From contig CALLQB010000060.1 in assembly GCA_938015295.1 (NCBI GenBank), positions 1 through 64,000 on the forward strand: 64,000 nt of DNA, in the 5' to 3' direction. This stretch comes from an uncultured Acidimicrobiales bacterium (lineage in GTDB: Bacteria; Actinomycetota; Acidimicrobiia; Acidimicrobiales; SHLQ01). Numbering within the stretch: position 1 is the first letter of the stretch; each line of letters starts with the position of its first letter. A program made the translations under genes and the position numbers. The notes under the pieces were generated by a model that was given only the letters and a program-made list of their open reading frames with translations, made no database searches and was not told where the DNA came from. Below are positions 24,966 to 33,691 of the stretch, piece by piece.

Positions 24966-26518
24966 CCTCCCGGACCCGCCGACTGGCGTGCCTATGGGCG
25001 TGCCTGGCCATCGCCTCGTCGACAGTGACCGCACCGGTCTTTGCGCAAGGCACGAATGATCCCGCCGAAACAGACTTGACCGACACCGACGGGCTCGAAT
25101 CGTCAAGCGAGATCACCGATCTTGACAAACTACGCGAACGGCGGGCGAGCCTCCCCGAAGAGCTGGACGCGACCCGATCACTGCTCGCCGCCTCCGAAGC
25201 CGACATCGACAAACTAAGTGCGGGCGTCGCCTCCACAGAAATCCAGCTGGAACTGCTTCTCGACGACCTCACCCAAGCAGTTGAAGACCGCGACGATCCT
25301 CAACGCATTCGCCAGCAGGCAGCGATCGCCGGCTATGTCAACGGCGATCCGCGTGGTCAGGGGCTCCTCAGCGAGATCGACTCGATCAACGCCGACATCG
25401 AGCCTCAGGCTCGCCAGAAGCTCTATTCGGTTGTTGTCGAAGATGCGAACACCGACATCGAACAGGCCCGCCAACGACTGCGCGATCTCAGCGATGCGGT
25501 CGACACCCTTCGCAACACCCAGCGATCGCGATTCTCTGAACTCGACGCAGCGCGAAGCGCACGAGCATCAGCAGCCGCAAGACTCACCGTGCTTGAAGAG
25601 GACGCAGAAAACATCGACCAACGCATCGAATGGCTCGAGTCGCTCGAATCGAGCTGGGTGCTTACCGGACTACCCAGTTCTGGCGTCGACCGTCCGGCGC
25701 TCGCGGTCAAGATCGACAACGTCGACGCTGCCCGGCCGCAAACCGGAATCAACCAAGCGGACATAGTTTTTGAAGAGCTGGTTGAAGACGGCCGAACGCG
25801 ACTCATCGCCATCTTCAACTCCACTGAAGCAGACCCGGTTGGCCCGGTGCGGTCGGTGCGCACCTCCGACATCGAGGTCCTCTCGAATTTAGGATCTCCG
25901 CTGTTCGCTGCGTCGGGAGGCAACGACGGGGCGAAACGCGCCCTTCGAAACTCGACGCTGATCGACATGACGTTCGACGCCGAGACCGGCGCCTACTACC
26001 GCCAGGCAGGACGCGCCGCCCCGCACAATCTGTTCACTAACACCTCTGAGCTCTTCGAGCGAGGCGCTGATCGCTCGTCTGCACCACCGCCACAACTTCG
26101 TTTCATGGCCCCCACCGATGAACTACCGGCCACCGCCACACCGGTCACCGGGGTTCGGGTGCCGTTCGACAAAACCACCATCGACTACCGCTGGAACGGC
26201 ACTGGCTGGGAACGCACCCAAAACGGCAGCGCGCACCTTGACAGCAACGGCGAACAAGTCGCTCCCCGAAACCTCATCATTCAGTTCGTGGGCTACAAAC
26301 CCAGTGCGGCCGACGGACGATCCCCGGAAGCAATCATGGTCGGCGGAGCCGTGGCATGGATCCTCGTCGACGGGCACCTGATAGAGGGAACCTGGAACCG
26401 GCCGACGCTCGAAAGCCACACCGTCTTTCGCGACGCCGACGACAATCTGGTCGAAGTCCAGCCAGGGAGAACCTGGATCACGCTCGCCCAAACCGATCGT
26501 GCAGAAATCATCAAGTAG
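24962..26518 (+). CDS. DUF3048 (YerB-like) secreted protein with coiled coil
   Basis: Exported protein of 518 aa whose ATG overlaps the protease stop. A signal peptide (cleavage near Val-Phe-Ala-Gln, residue 29) is followed by an acidic linker and a coiled coil (about 50-225). Then comes the two-part DUF3048 region: Pro-Ala-Leu-Ala-Val-Lys-Ile-Asp-Asn and Gly-Ile-Asn-Gln-Ala-Asp-Ile-Val (about 245-275), Pro-Val-Gly-Pro-Val-Arg-Ser, and the C-terminal half ending in Gly-Arg-Thr-Trp-Ile. Bacillus YerB belongs here; its biochemical role is undefined. The coiled-coil insertion is unusual compared with short YerB proteins. Coupling to an M48 protease suggests a shared envelope role. Confidence 0.8.
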   Translation: MTSRTRRLACLWACLAIASSTVTAPVFAQGTNDPAETDLTDTDGLESSSEITDLDKLRERRASLPEELDATRSLLAASEADIDKLSAGVASTEIQLELLLDDLTQAVEDRDDPQRIRQQAAIAGYVNGDPRGQGLLSEIDSINADIEPQARQKLYSVVVEDANTDIEQARQRLRDLSDAVDTLRNTQRSRFSELDAARSARASAAARLTVLEEDAENIDQRIEWLESLESSWVLTGLPSSGVDRPALAVKIDNVDAARPQTGINQADIVFEELVEDGRTRLIAIFNSTEADPVGPVRSVRTSDIEVLSNLGSPLFAASGGNDGAKRALRNSTLIDMTFDAETGAYYRQAGRAAPHNLFTNTSELFERGADRSSAPPPQLRFMAPTDELPATATPVTGVRVPFDKTTIDYRWNGTGWERTQNGSAHLDSNGEQVAPRNLIIQFVGYKPSAADGRSPEAIMVGGAVAWILVDGHLIEGTWNRPTLESHTVFRDADDNLVEVQPGRTWITLAQTDRAEIIK

Positions 26519-26585
26519 CCGGCTGCTCGGATAGTCGCCGTATTCGTTCAACTAATGGGTGCGGCCTCGCTACCGTAGGGAGGGT

Positions 26586-28040
26586 ATGCCAACGCTTCCG
26601 ATTCGCTGTCCGGATACCGAACTGTTCCACCAAGGGTTTGGAGCAATTCGTACCGAGTTAGAACTACCGGTTTCGTTTAGCGATGCCGCCATCGCCGAAG
26701 CGGTCGAGTCTGCACAACGTGGTCCGGTGCTTCCGCCCGACGTTCCGGGTCACGACATCTCCGACCGGCGAGACATACCTTTTGTCACTGTCGACCCGCC
26801 CGGCAGCCGCGATCTTGATCAGGCCTTCTCGGCCGAAACCCGTGGCGAGGGCTACCGGGTATTCTACGCGATCGCCGATGTTGCAGCCTTTGTGACACCC
26901 GGCGGCGCTATCGACACCGAATCCTTCGCACGTGGCGTCACCCTGTACAGCCCCGACATGCGCACCCCTCTCCACCCGGTGCAACTCAGCGAAGGGGCAG
27001 CCAGCCTTCTCGCCGATCAAGAGGTGCAGGCGCTGCTTTGGACCATCGACCTCGACGCCGAGGGGCGCATCGAAAACGCACACCTTGCGCGCAGTCTCGT
27101 GCGGAGCAGAGCCCAACTCGACTACCAGACAGCACAGGAACGCATCGACGCCAGCACCGACCCCACCGAACCGCTAGCGCTCCTTCGCACCATTGGCCAG
27201 CTTCGCGAGGCGCTCGAAGCCGAGCGCGGTGCGGTGAGCTTGTCGCTACCGGCCCAAGAGGTCGTCGGGCAGCCCGACGGCTCATACGGCCTCACCTACG
27301 ACGTCAGCCGGCCAGTCGAAGGGTGGAACGCACAGATCTCGCTACTCACCGGCATCGCTGCCGCCCGGATCATGCTCGACGGCGGGATCGGTGTACTCCG
27401 CACCTTGCCCACGCCCTATGACCGAACCGTCAGATCCATCCGCCAAGCAGGTTTGGCGCTCGGAATCGACTGGCCAGAGGGACTTAGCTACGCAGACCGT
27501 GTCCGCGACCTCGACCCTAATATCGCCGCGCAGGCGGCGTTGCTCACCCAGGCGGCCCGTGCGCTGCGCGGCGCAGGCTACGTCGCCTTCAACGGCGAAC
27601 TGCCCGAACTCCGCACCCACTCGGCCATCGCCAGCGAATATGCCCACGTCACCGCTCCGCTTCGTCGGGTCGCCGACCGCTTCGCAAACGAGGTGCTCCT
27701 TGCGCTCTGTGCCGAACGCGATGCCCCCGATTGGGCGGTCGAGCGGCTAACGGAAATCCCGAGTGCCATGGGCCGTGGCGTTTCTAAAGATCGCAAGCTT
27801 GAAAAAGCAGTCGTCGACTTTGTTGAAGCAGTTGTGCTCGAACCCCGCGTGGGGCAAACCTTCTCCGCAGTCGTCGTCGATGTCGACGACGAAGACGACC
27901 GGTCAAAGATTCAGCTGCGCGACCCTGCCGTGGTTGCAAAGATCAAGACGGCGGCCGCGCCACTCGGCGCCGAGGTCGATGTTCGCCTCGTAGCGGCTGA
28001 CCCAACGCAACGATCGATCACATTCGAACTTGTGACCTAG
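26586..28040 (+). CDS. RNB-domain (RNase II/R-family) exoribonuclease
   Basis: Protein of 484 aa with GGGAGG before ATG 26586. A short N-terminal region is followed by the RNB catalytic domain. Its metal site, Asp-Pro-Pro-Gly-Ser-Arg-Asp-Leu-Asp-Gln-Ala (about 80-90), is the actinobacterial version of the RNase II motif in which the last Asp is Gln. Later Arg-Thr-His-Ser-Ala-Ile and Thr-Ala-Pro-Leu-Arg-Arg segments fit the RNA-clamping end of the domain. No S1 domain or N-terminal cold-shock domains are obvious, so it is shorter than RNase R. It would degrade RNA 3' to 5' in the cytosol. Confidence 0.85.
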   Translation: MPTLPIRCPDTELFHQGFGAIRTELELPVSFSDAAIAEAVESAQRGPVLPPDVPGHDISDRRDIPFVTVDPPGSRDLDQAFSAETRGEGYRVFYAIADVAAFVTPGGAIDTESFARGVTLYSPDMRTPLHPVQLSEGAASLLADQEVQALLWTIDLDAEGRIENAHLARSLVRSRAQLDYQTAQERIDASTDPTEPLALLRTIGQLREALEAERGAVSLSLPAQEVVGQPDGSYGLTYDVSRPVEGWNAQISLLTGIAAARIMLDGGIGVLRTLPTPYDRTVRSIRQAGLALGIDWPEGLSYADRVRDLDPNIAAQAALLTQAARALRGAGYVAFNGELPELRTHSAIASEYAHVTAPLRRVADRFANEVLLALCAERDAPDWAVERLTEIPSAMGRGVSKDRKLEKAVVDFVEAVVLEPRVGQTFSAVVVDVDDEDDRSKIQLRDPAVVAKIKTAAAPLGAEVDVRLVAADPTQRSITFELVT

Positions 28041-28045
28041 GAAGG

Positions 28046-28846
28046 TCAGGTTCCGAGGGTCAACGAAAGCTCGAGCGCTTCAACGACGCCGTCGTCAACG
28101 ACCGAGGCGACGACGAAGTCGGCAACTGCAAGGGCTGCAGCATCAGCGTTGCCCATAGCCACCGGGAAGCCCGCTGTTTCGAGCGCTTGCACGTCGTTGT
28201 GTCCGTCGCCGATCATCATGGTCTGCGCGGCGGTTGTGCCAAGTTCTTCGGCTAGCCGGTGAATTGCCGTTCCTTTGTTGACGCCGTCGGCGGTGATCGA
28301 CACGAACGCAACTTCTGGCTGCACGGGCGAGGTCGCAGAGGTCGCTTGCGTGCCAGCAGGCGCAGCGGCGAGCGCATCGCCAGAACGTTCTCGATCAACC
28401 ACCAATTGCACTCGCACAATGTCGCCGGTCAGCCCAGCCGGGTCAGACCGCACGTGAGGCACGCCCATCAGCGCCGCGTGGTCAATCGCGTAGCGGTGGT
28501 CAGAGTCGACCGCATACCGGCGAGTCTCATAAAATTCAGCGACCCAGTCCTGGTCGGCGGCGACGGCTGCGCAGGCCTCGACCTGCGACGTTGTAAGCGG
28601 CTGGTTTCGTTCTTCGCCAGAACTGGCATGCAGCAGAGAGGCTCCTGCGTGAAAGATGTGCCAGCCGTCGGGATCAAGTTGTACGGCGTAACCCCAAGAC
28701 TTTCCGAAAGCTCCACGCGCTGTACACAAAGCCAAATGTTGCCCGCGGGCAACCGCGGCGACGGTTGCGTCCCACACCGCTTTGGTTGGTTCGCCGGTCG
28801 GTCCGACCAACGTGCCGTCAACGTCTATGCAAACAAGAGGTAACAC
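28046..28846 (-). CDS. HAD-superfamily hydrolase, Cof type
   Basis: Phosphatase-like protein of 266 aa, GTG start. Motif I is Asp-Val-Asp-Gly-Thr-Leu at residues 8-13 with both catalytic Asp. Motif II Thr is in Cys-Thr-Ala-Arg (about 43). Motif III Lys is in Asn-Lys-Gly-Thr-Ala (about 193). Motif IV is Gly-Asp-Gly-His-Asn-Asp (about 214-219). A C2 cap lies between II and III, as in Cof/YbiV sugar-phosphate phosphatases. The substrate is unknown; such enzymes often dephosphorylate sugar phosphates or FMN. It is convergent with the RNB gene (5 bp between stops) and divergent from oleA. Confidence 0.85.
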   Translation of the reverse strand: MLPLVCIDVDGTLVGPTGEPTKAVWDATVAAVARGQHLALCTARGAFGKSWGYAVQLDPDGWHIFHAGASLLHASSGEERNQPLTTSQVEACAAVAADQDWVAEFYETRRYAVDSDHRYAIDHAALMGVPHVRSDPAGLTGDIVRVQLVVDRERSGDALAAAPAGTQATSATSPVQPEVAFVSITADGVNKGTAIHRLAEELGTTAAQTMMIGDGHNDVQALETAGFPVAMGNADAAALAVADFVVASVVDDGVVEALELSLTLGT

Positions 28847-28886
28847 GGCGAGAGCCTACAGCGGACCGGTCGCGCCCCAACCAGAA

Positions 28887-28898
28887 GTTACCTGTAAC
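28887..28898. promoter_or_regulatory. Short palindrome, possible operator upstream of oleA
   Basis: GTTAC-CT-GTAAC is a perfect 5-bp inverted repeat, 97 bp upstream of oleA in the 148-bp region shared with the HAD gene. Its size is typical of half-sites bound by TetR-type repressors, but no regulator gene adjoins. Confidence 0.35.
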
Positions 28899-28994
28899 CC
28901 GACGATCCCCAATCTGGTCGTAGGAGGGTGCCCAAACAAGTTTTTTGGTCCGGTTCGTGACACACTGCATGATCTGCAATTCGAGAGGGGCCCG

Positions 28995-30014
28995 ATGAAC
29001 GGGAACGCCAGCTTCACTTTTGACGACATTGGCGTGGTGTCGGTGGCCAACGTACATGCACCAGAAGTTGTCCTCTCCTCAGACATCGACGACCGGCTAG
29101 CTGATTTCTACGAACGCGTCGACGCAAGCCCGGGTCTTCTCCAGAACTTGGCCGGGATTACCGAACGCCGCCAGTGGCCTGTCGGTTTCTCCTTTATGGA
29201 TGCTGCTGCCGCCGCAGGCGAAAGTGCGATCGCAAAGTCCGGTATCGACCGCGCCCGCATCGGCCTCATCGTCGACTCGTCGGTCTGCCGCGAGCGACTC
29301 GAACCCTCCAGTGCGGTCACGGTGCACAACCTCCTCGGCCTCGGCACGCACTGCATGAACTACGACATCAGCAACGCCTGCCTTGGCTTTCTCAATGGCA
29401 TGCATCTCGCCGGTGTCATGATTGAATCGGGCCAGATCGACTACGCACTCGTTGTCGACGGCGAAGGCACCCGCGAGATCCACGACAACACGATTGCCCG
29501 CCTCGATGACCCGGCGGCCACGATGGATGACCTGTTCGAAAACTTCGCCTCACTCACCCTCGGTTCGGGTTCGGCGGCGATGGTGCTCGGGCGTCATTCA
29601 GAAAACCCTGGCAGTCACCAAGTCATTCGCGGCTTCTTTCGAGCGGCAACCGAACATCACGACCTTTGCGTCGGGTCACTCGAGCGGATGCGCACCGACA
29701 CTCGTGCGCTCCTCGATGCCGGCACCGACTTGGCGAAGATCGCGTGGGACAACGCCGACAAATCCGACTGGCACGATATCGACGCCTACATTCTTCACCA
29801 AGTTTCGGTCGTTCACACGCAAGCGATGATCGACGTACTCGGTCTCGACGCCGACCGTGTACCCCGAACGTTCCCTACGTTCGGCAATATCGGTCCAGCC
29901 GCCATCCCCTTCACGCTGGCCAGTGTTGCTGACACTCTCGTCGCTGACGAACGAGTCCTGTGCATGGGTATCGGATCCGGTCTCAACGCATCGGTCATCG
30001 AACTTCTCTGGTGA
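28995..30014 (+). CDS. oleA: OleA, acyl-CoA thiolase-fold Claisen condensing enzyme
   Basis: Thiolase-fold enzyme of 339 aa that joins two fatty acyl-CoAs head to head to give a 2-alkyl-3-ketoacid, the first step of long-chain olefin formation. Catalytic Cys sits in Asn-Ala-Cys-Leu-Gly-Phe (about residue 133). A Cys-Arg-Glu-Arg-Leu-Glu-Pro-Ser segment (about 99-106) carries the Glu typical of OleA and not of FabH. The C-terminal His in Leu-His-Gln-Val-Ser and the Asn in Phe-Gly-Asn-Ile-Gly-Pro complete the triad. Its TGA overlaps the oleBC GTG (GTGA). The following oleBC and oleD make OleA much more likely than a FabH role. Confidence 0.9.
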   Translation: MNGNASFTFDDIGVVSVANVHAPEVVLSSDIDDRLADFYERVDASPGLLQNLAGITERRQWPVGFSFMDAAAAAGESAIAKSGIDRARIGLIVDSSVCRERLEPSSAVTVHNLLGLGTHCMNYDISNACLGFLNGMHLAGVMIESGQIDYALVVDGEGTREIHDNTIARLDDPAATMDDLFENFASLTLGSGSAAMVLGRHSENPGSHQVIRGFFRAATEHHDLCVGSLERMRTDTRALLDAGTDLAKIAWDNADKSDWHDIDAYILHQVSVVHTQAMIDVLGLDADRVPRTFPTFGNIGPAAIPFTLASVADTLVADERVLCMGIGSGLNASVIELLW

Positions 30015-32701
30015 CCTCTGGTGCACTCGCACCTGCGGTTCTGCCTCCCGCGGGTCTTCACGGCCTTGAACAGCACTGGTCGAGGCTCGTCACTGCCCCC
30101 GACCACACGGGAAAGTCACGAACCTGGCACCTGCTAGACAGCCACGCTTCGTCGACGATCCCAGCGCGTCTCACGATCCTTTGCGTGCACGGCAACCCTT
30201 CGTGGTCCTACCTATGGCGCAACGTGGTTCGAGACGCCCCACCCGATGTGCGGGTTCTGGCCGTCGATCACCTCGACATGGGATTCTCCGAACGAACTGC
30301 GACGGTCAGGCGACTTGCTCACCGAGTTGACGACTTGTGCGCGCTTACCGACTATCTCGGCGTCGACGGCCCCATCGTGACGCTTGCGCACGATTGGGGC
30401 GGACCGATTTCGCTCGGTTGGGCGCAGCGCCATCTCGACCAACTCGCCGGTGCCATCCTTACCAATACCGCAGTGCATCAACCAGAGGGCTCGCCTGCTC
30501 CTGCGCTTATCCGCACGGCACGAGCGCCCGGCATGCTTGCCCAGGTCACAGTGAAGACACCGACCTTTGTGCACGGCGCCATAGAACTTTCGCGACCGCG
30601 GCTGACAAAGCCGGTCCGCGACGGGCTCCTCGCCCCCTACCGCACCGCCGCCCGGCGACACGCTATTGGTGTGTTCGTCGAAGACATTCCGCTCGACCCG
30701 TCTCATCCAACGCATGCACCCTTGGCGGCCATCGCTGCTGGTCTCGATGATCTCGCCGACGTGCCTACGTTGTTACTTTGGGGACCGTCCGACCCGGTCT
30801 TTTCTGATCTGTATCTTCATGACTTCGAAGAGCGACTCCCCCACGCCGACGTGCATCGTTTCGTGGGTGCCAGCCATTTCGTATCGGAAGAAGCCGACGT
30901 TGTTGGTGCCGTGTATTCCTGGATCGATGACCTCGATTCCCCGCAGGCGTCCTCCCCGCGCACGAAACCCTCTTCCCGAACATCCTCCTCCCGAACACCG
31001 TCCTCCCGAAAACCCTCCTCCCGAAAACCGTTGTGGAGCGAACTCTCGCGTCTGCAGCACTCCGACCTTGCCGCCGTTGTCGAAACCCACGGCCAAAACA
31101 CCACGACGATCAGCTTTGCCGAACTCAATCGGCGGGTTGAAGCCGCTGCCGCCGGGCTAGCCGCTCACGGCGTGGCGAACGGTGACCGGGTGGCACTCAT
31201 GATCCCACCGGGCATTGAGCTCACGGTCATGTTGTACGCCTGTTGGCGCATTGGGGCGGTCATGGTTCTGGTCGACTCCGGTCTCGGCGCCAAAAACATG
31301 AGCCGGGCTCTCCGGTCGGCGAATCCTGCGTATCTGGTGGGTATCAAGCGCGCGATGCGCGCGGCCCGCGCTTTGCGCTGGCCCGGACAGCGCATTTGCT
31401 CCGAGATGCTTCGCGCCGCAGAGCGCCGGGCACTCGGTGTTTCGATCACAACCGGCGAACTCGAGGCCGAAGGCCACACTGTTTCCCTTGCGGCCGAAGG
31501 CCACACTGTTTCCCTTGCGGCCGCTCTTCCCGCACCCCCGGCCGATACCGATCTGGCCGCCATCGTTTTTACCTCCGGTTCCACCGGACCGTCGAAGGGC
31601 GTCCGGTACCGCCACCATCAGGTACAAGCGCAGCGCGATCTTCTTCGCGAGCTCTACAACATCACCGCCGACGATCGACTCGTCGCCGCCTTCGCCCCTT
31701 TCGCCCTGTACGGCCCAGCCCTTGGCATCACGTCTGCGGTTCCGGACATGGACGTCGCACAGCCGGGCACACTCACCGCAGCCGCTCTCGCAACCACCGT
31801 GGCAGCAATCGATGCAACATTGGTGTTCGCGTCACCCGCAGCATTGCAAAACACCCTCGAAACCGCTGCCACAGACCCGGCAGCAACCGGCACCTTCGAC
31901 GGGGTAAGGCTGCTTTTGTCAGCAGGCGCTCCGGTCGATACCTCACTGCTTCGGCGGGCCAAAAGGCTGTTCCCCAACGCCGAGGCACACACCCCTTACG
32001 GTATGACCGAGGTCCTGCCGGTAGCCGACATTTCGCTCGATGAACTCGAAGAACTGCCAATCGATACCGGTGATCTTGGCGTGTGTGTTGGCGTGCCTCA
32101 CCCGTCGGTCTCGGTTCGAATTCATGCAATCGATGCCCACGGCACCGTTTCGGTCGAAGCCGCAACGCAACCGCTCGTTTTTGGTGAGGTCGTCGTGCAA
32201 GCACCACACGCGAAAGATGGTTACGACCGCCTGTGGTACACCGATCACCAGTCCACCGGAACTCCCGATGCCGACGGTTCGACCTGGCATCACACTGGCG
32301 ATACCGGCACCCTCGACGCTTCGGGCAGGCTATGGATTTCTGGCCGAATCGACCATCTCTTGACCCCACCGAACGGCCCGCTCGGTCCCGTTTCCCTTGA
32401 ACACGCTGCAACCACCGTCGACGGGGTACACCGCGCTGCGGCGGTCGGTATTGGACCAGTGGGAACCCAAGCGCTCGTGGTGGTTATCGAAAACCCCAAA
32501 GCGAAACGCAGCATGGCCGAGGCATCGCCGGAGATACGCGACGCCGTCCGGACAGCTGTCGCCCAACGCCTACCGGCGAGCGATCTCGACATCGCCGCAG
32601 TAGTGATGCAGCGAACCGTTCCGGTCGATCGCCGACACAACGCAAAAATCGACCGCACAGCTCTCCGCCAAGCGGCCGCCAAACTTCTCGCCGGGGAATA
32701 A
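30011..32701 (+). CDS. oleBC: OleBC fusion: beta-lactone decarboxylase plus beta-lactone synthetase
   Basis: Two-domain protein of 896 aa starting at a GTG that overlaps oleA. Residues about 15-305 are an alpha/beta hydrolase of the haloalkane-dehalogenase type: His-Gly-Asn-Pro-Ser-Trp (about 58-63), nucleophile Asp in Ala-His-Asp-Trp-Gly-Gly (about 130), catalytic His in Ala-Ser-His-Phe. A repetitive Ser/Arg/Pro/Lys linker (about 315-340) joins it to an adenylate-forming domain with Thr-Ser-Gly-Ser-Thr-Gly-Pro-Ser-Lys-Gly (about 520), Pro-Tyr-Gly-Met-Thr-Glu (about 662) and His-Thr-Gly-Asp-Thr-Gly (about 760). OleC turns the 2-alkyl-3-hydroxyacid into a cis-beta-lactone; OleB removes CO2 to give the alkene. 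Fusions of this kind are known in actinobacteria such as Micrococcus. A 27-bp tandem duplication interrupts the OleC part. Confidence 0.9.
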   Translation: MTSGALAPAVLPPAGLHGLEQHWSRLVTAPDHTGKSRTWHLLDSHASSTIPARLTILCVHGNPSWSYLWRNVVRDAPPDVRVLAVDHLDMGFSERTATVRRLAHRVDDLCALTDYLGVDGPIVTLAHDWGGPISLGWAQRHLDQLAGAILTNTAVHQPEGSPAPALIRTARAPGMLAQVTVKTPTFVHGAIELSRPRLTKPVRDGLLAPYRTAARRHAIGVFVEDIPLDPSHPTHAPLAAIAAGLDDLADVPTLLLWGPSDPVFSDLYLHDFEERLPHADVHRFVGASHFVSEEADVVGAVYSWIDDLDSPQASSPRTKPSSRTSSSRTPSSRKPSSRKPLWSELSRLQHSDLAAVVETHGQNTTTISFAELNRRVEAAAAGLAAHGVANGDRVALMIPPGIELTVMLYACWRIGAVMVLVDSGLGAKNMSRALRSANPAYLVGIKRAMRAARALRWPGQRICSEMLRAAERRALGVSITTGELEAEGHTVSLAAEGHTVSLAAALPAPPADTDLAAIVFTSGSTGPSKGVRYRHHQVQAQRDLLRELYNITADDRLVAAFAPFALYGPALGITSAVPDMDVAQPGTLTAAALATTVAAIDATLVFASPAALQNTLETAATDPAATGTFDGVRLLLSAGAPVDTSLLRRAKRLFPNAEAHTPYGMTEVLPVADISLDELEELPIDTGDLGVCVGVPHPSVSVRIHAIDAHGTVSVEAATQPLVFGEVVVQAPHAKDGYDRLWYTDHQSTGTPDADGSTWHHTGDTGTLDASGRLWISGRIDHLLTPPNGPLGPVSLEHAATTVDGVHRAAAVGIGPVGTQALVVVIENPKAKRSMAEASPEIRDAVRTAVAQRLPASDLDIAAVVMQRTVPVDRRHNAKIDRTALRQAAAKLLAGE
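30953..31029 (+). repeat. Degenerate 15-bp repeats encoding the OleB-OleC linker
   Basis: The linker DNA consists of imperfect units like CCCTCCTCCCGAAAA, giving repeated Pro-Ser-Ser-Arg-(Thr/Lys). The units differ by single bases. The result is a flexible basic tether between the two enzyme domains. Confidence 0.6.
31466..31519 (+). repeat. Perfect 27-bp in-frame tandem duplication in oleBC
   Basis: Two identical 27-bp copies (31466-31492, 31493-31519) encode Ala-Glu-Gly-His-Thr-Val-Ser-Leu-Ala twice, in a loop of the OleC domain upstream of its P-loop-like motif. Exact identity implies a recent slippage event that keeps the frame. Confidence 0.9.
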
Positions 32702-32707
32702 TTCGCA

Positions 32708-33691
32708 ATGAAAGTATTGGTCACCGGCGCAACAAGCCTGCTGGGCCGCTCGACCATCGAGCGTCTTATCGCCCGTGGCGATGAGGTCACCTCGCTGCAG
32801 CGATCCCCCGGACCAGTGGGCATCAGAGAAGTTCTCGGCGACATTGCTGACCAGGACATTGCAGTCGCCGCCACAGCGAAACAAGACGCGGTGATCCATC
32901 TTGCTGCGCGCGTGGGCGTAACAGGATCGTGGCAAGACTTCGAGCGAACAAACATTGTTGGCACCAAGACGATCATCGATGCAGCCAAACAAAACGGCGT
33001 ATCGCGGGTCGTGCATGTGTCGTCCCCCTCGGTAGCCCATAGCGGCTCAGCTCTTGTGGGCGCATCGGCAGCCAGCGCCGATCCGTCAACAACTCGAGGC
33101 CACTACGCAACGAGCAAGGCGAAGGCCGAACTCTACGCCCTCAGCCGCGACGACGACTCGTGCTCGGTTGTCGCCATTCGACCGCACCTTGTTTGGGGTC
33201 CGGGCGACACCCAACTCATCGGCCGCATTGTCGAGCGCAGCAAGCAGGGACGCCTCGTACTCATCGGCAACGGAAGCGCACTCATCGACACCACCTATAT
33301 CGACAATGCCGCCGACGCGCTGGTGGCCGCAGTCGACCAAGCGCCTCAGTTAGGCGGGCGGTCGCTCGTAGTGTCTAACGGGCAGCCGCGCACCGTACGA
33401 GAGCTCCTCGAACACATCGTGACCGCGGCGGGCCTTGAACCCCCCACGCGCAACGTGCCGGCACCGGTGGCGTTTGTCAGCGGACTCGCCTTTGAAAAGA
33501 TTTGGGACCGAACGGAACGTTCGGATGACCCGCCGGTCACGAGCTTCCTCGCCGAACAACTTTCGACGGCACACTGGTTTGACCAACGCGAGACCCGCAG
33601 GGCACTCGCGTGGCAGCCGACGGTTTCCCTCGAAGAGGGCTTCCGTCGGCTGCAGGCGTGGCTAAGCGAAACAGCTGTGGTTAGTAGGTAA
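32708..33691 (+). CDS. oleD: OleD, NAD(P)H-dependent 2-alkyl-3-ketoacid reductase
   Basis: Extended-SDR protein of 327 aa starting 6 nt after oleBC. The N-terminal Gly-Ala-Thr-Ser-Leu-Leu-Gly (residues 7-13) is the dinucleotide-binding glycine motif. His-Val-Ser-Ser (about 103) supplies the catalytic Ser and Tyr-Ala-Thr-Ser-Lys (about 135) is YxxxK. This resembles the 3-beta-HSD/epimerase branch to which OleD belongs. It reduces the OleA product to the 3-hydroxy acid used by the OleC domain. Its 3' end overlaps the convergent DUF4332 gene by 11 bp. Confidence 0.88.
   Translation: MKVLVTGATSLLGRSTIERLIARGDEVTSLQRSPGPVGIREVLGDIADQDIAVAATAKQDAVIHLAARVGVTGSWQDFERTNIVGTKTIIDAAKQNGVSRVVHVSSPSVAHSGSALVGASAASADPSTTRGHYATSKAKAELYALSRDDDSCSVVAIRPHLVWGPGDTQLIGRIVERSKQGRLVLIGNGSALIDTTYIDNAADALVAAVDQAPQLGGRSLVVSNGQPRTVRELLEHIVTAAGLEPPTRNVPAPVAFVSGLAFEKIWDRTERSDDPPVTSFLAEQLSTAHWFDQRETRRALAWQPTVSLEEGFRRLQAWLSETAVVSR

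Noticed and set aside
28995-30014. OleA as FabH (3-oxoacyl-ACP synthase III)
   Set aside because: The Glu-Pro-Ser segment, sequence around the active Cys, and coupling to oleBC and oleD fit OleA, not FabH.
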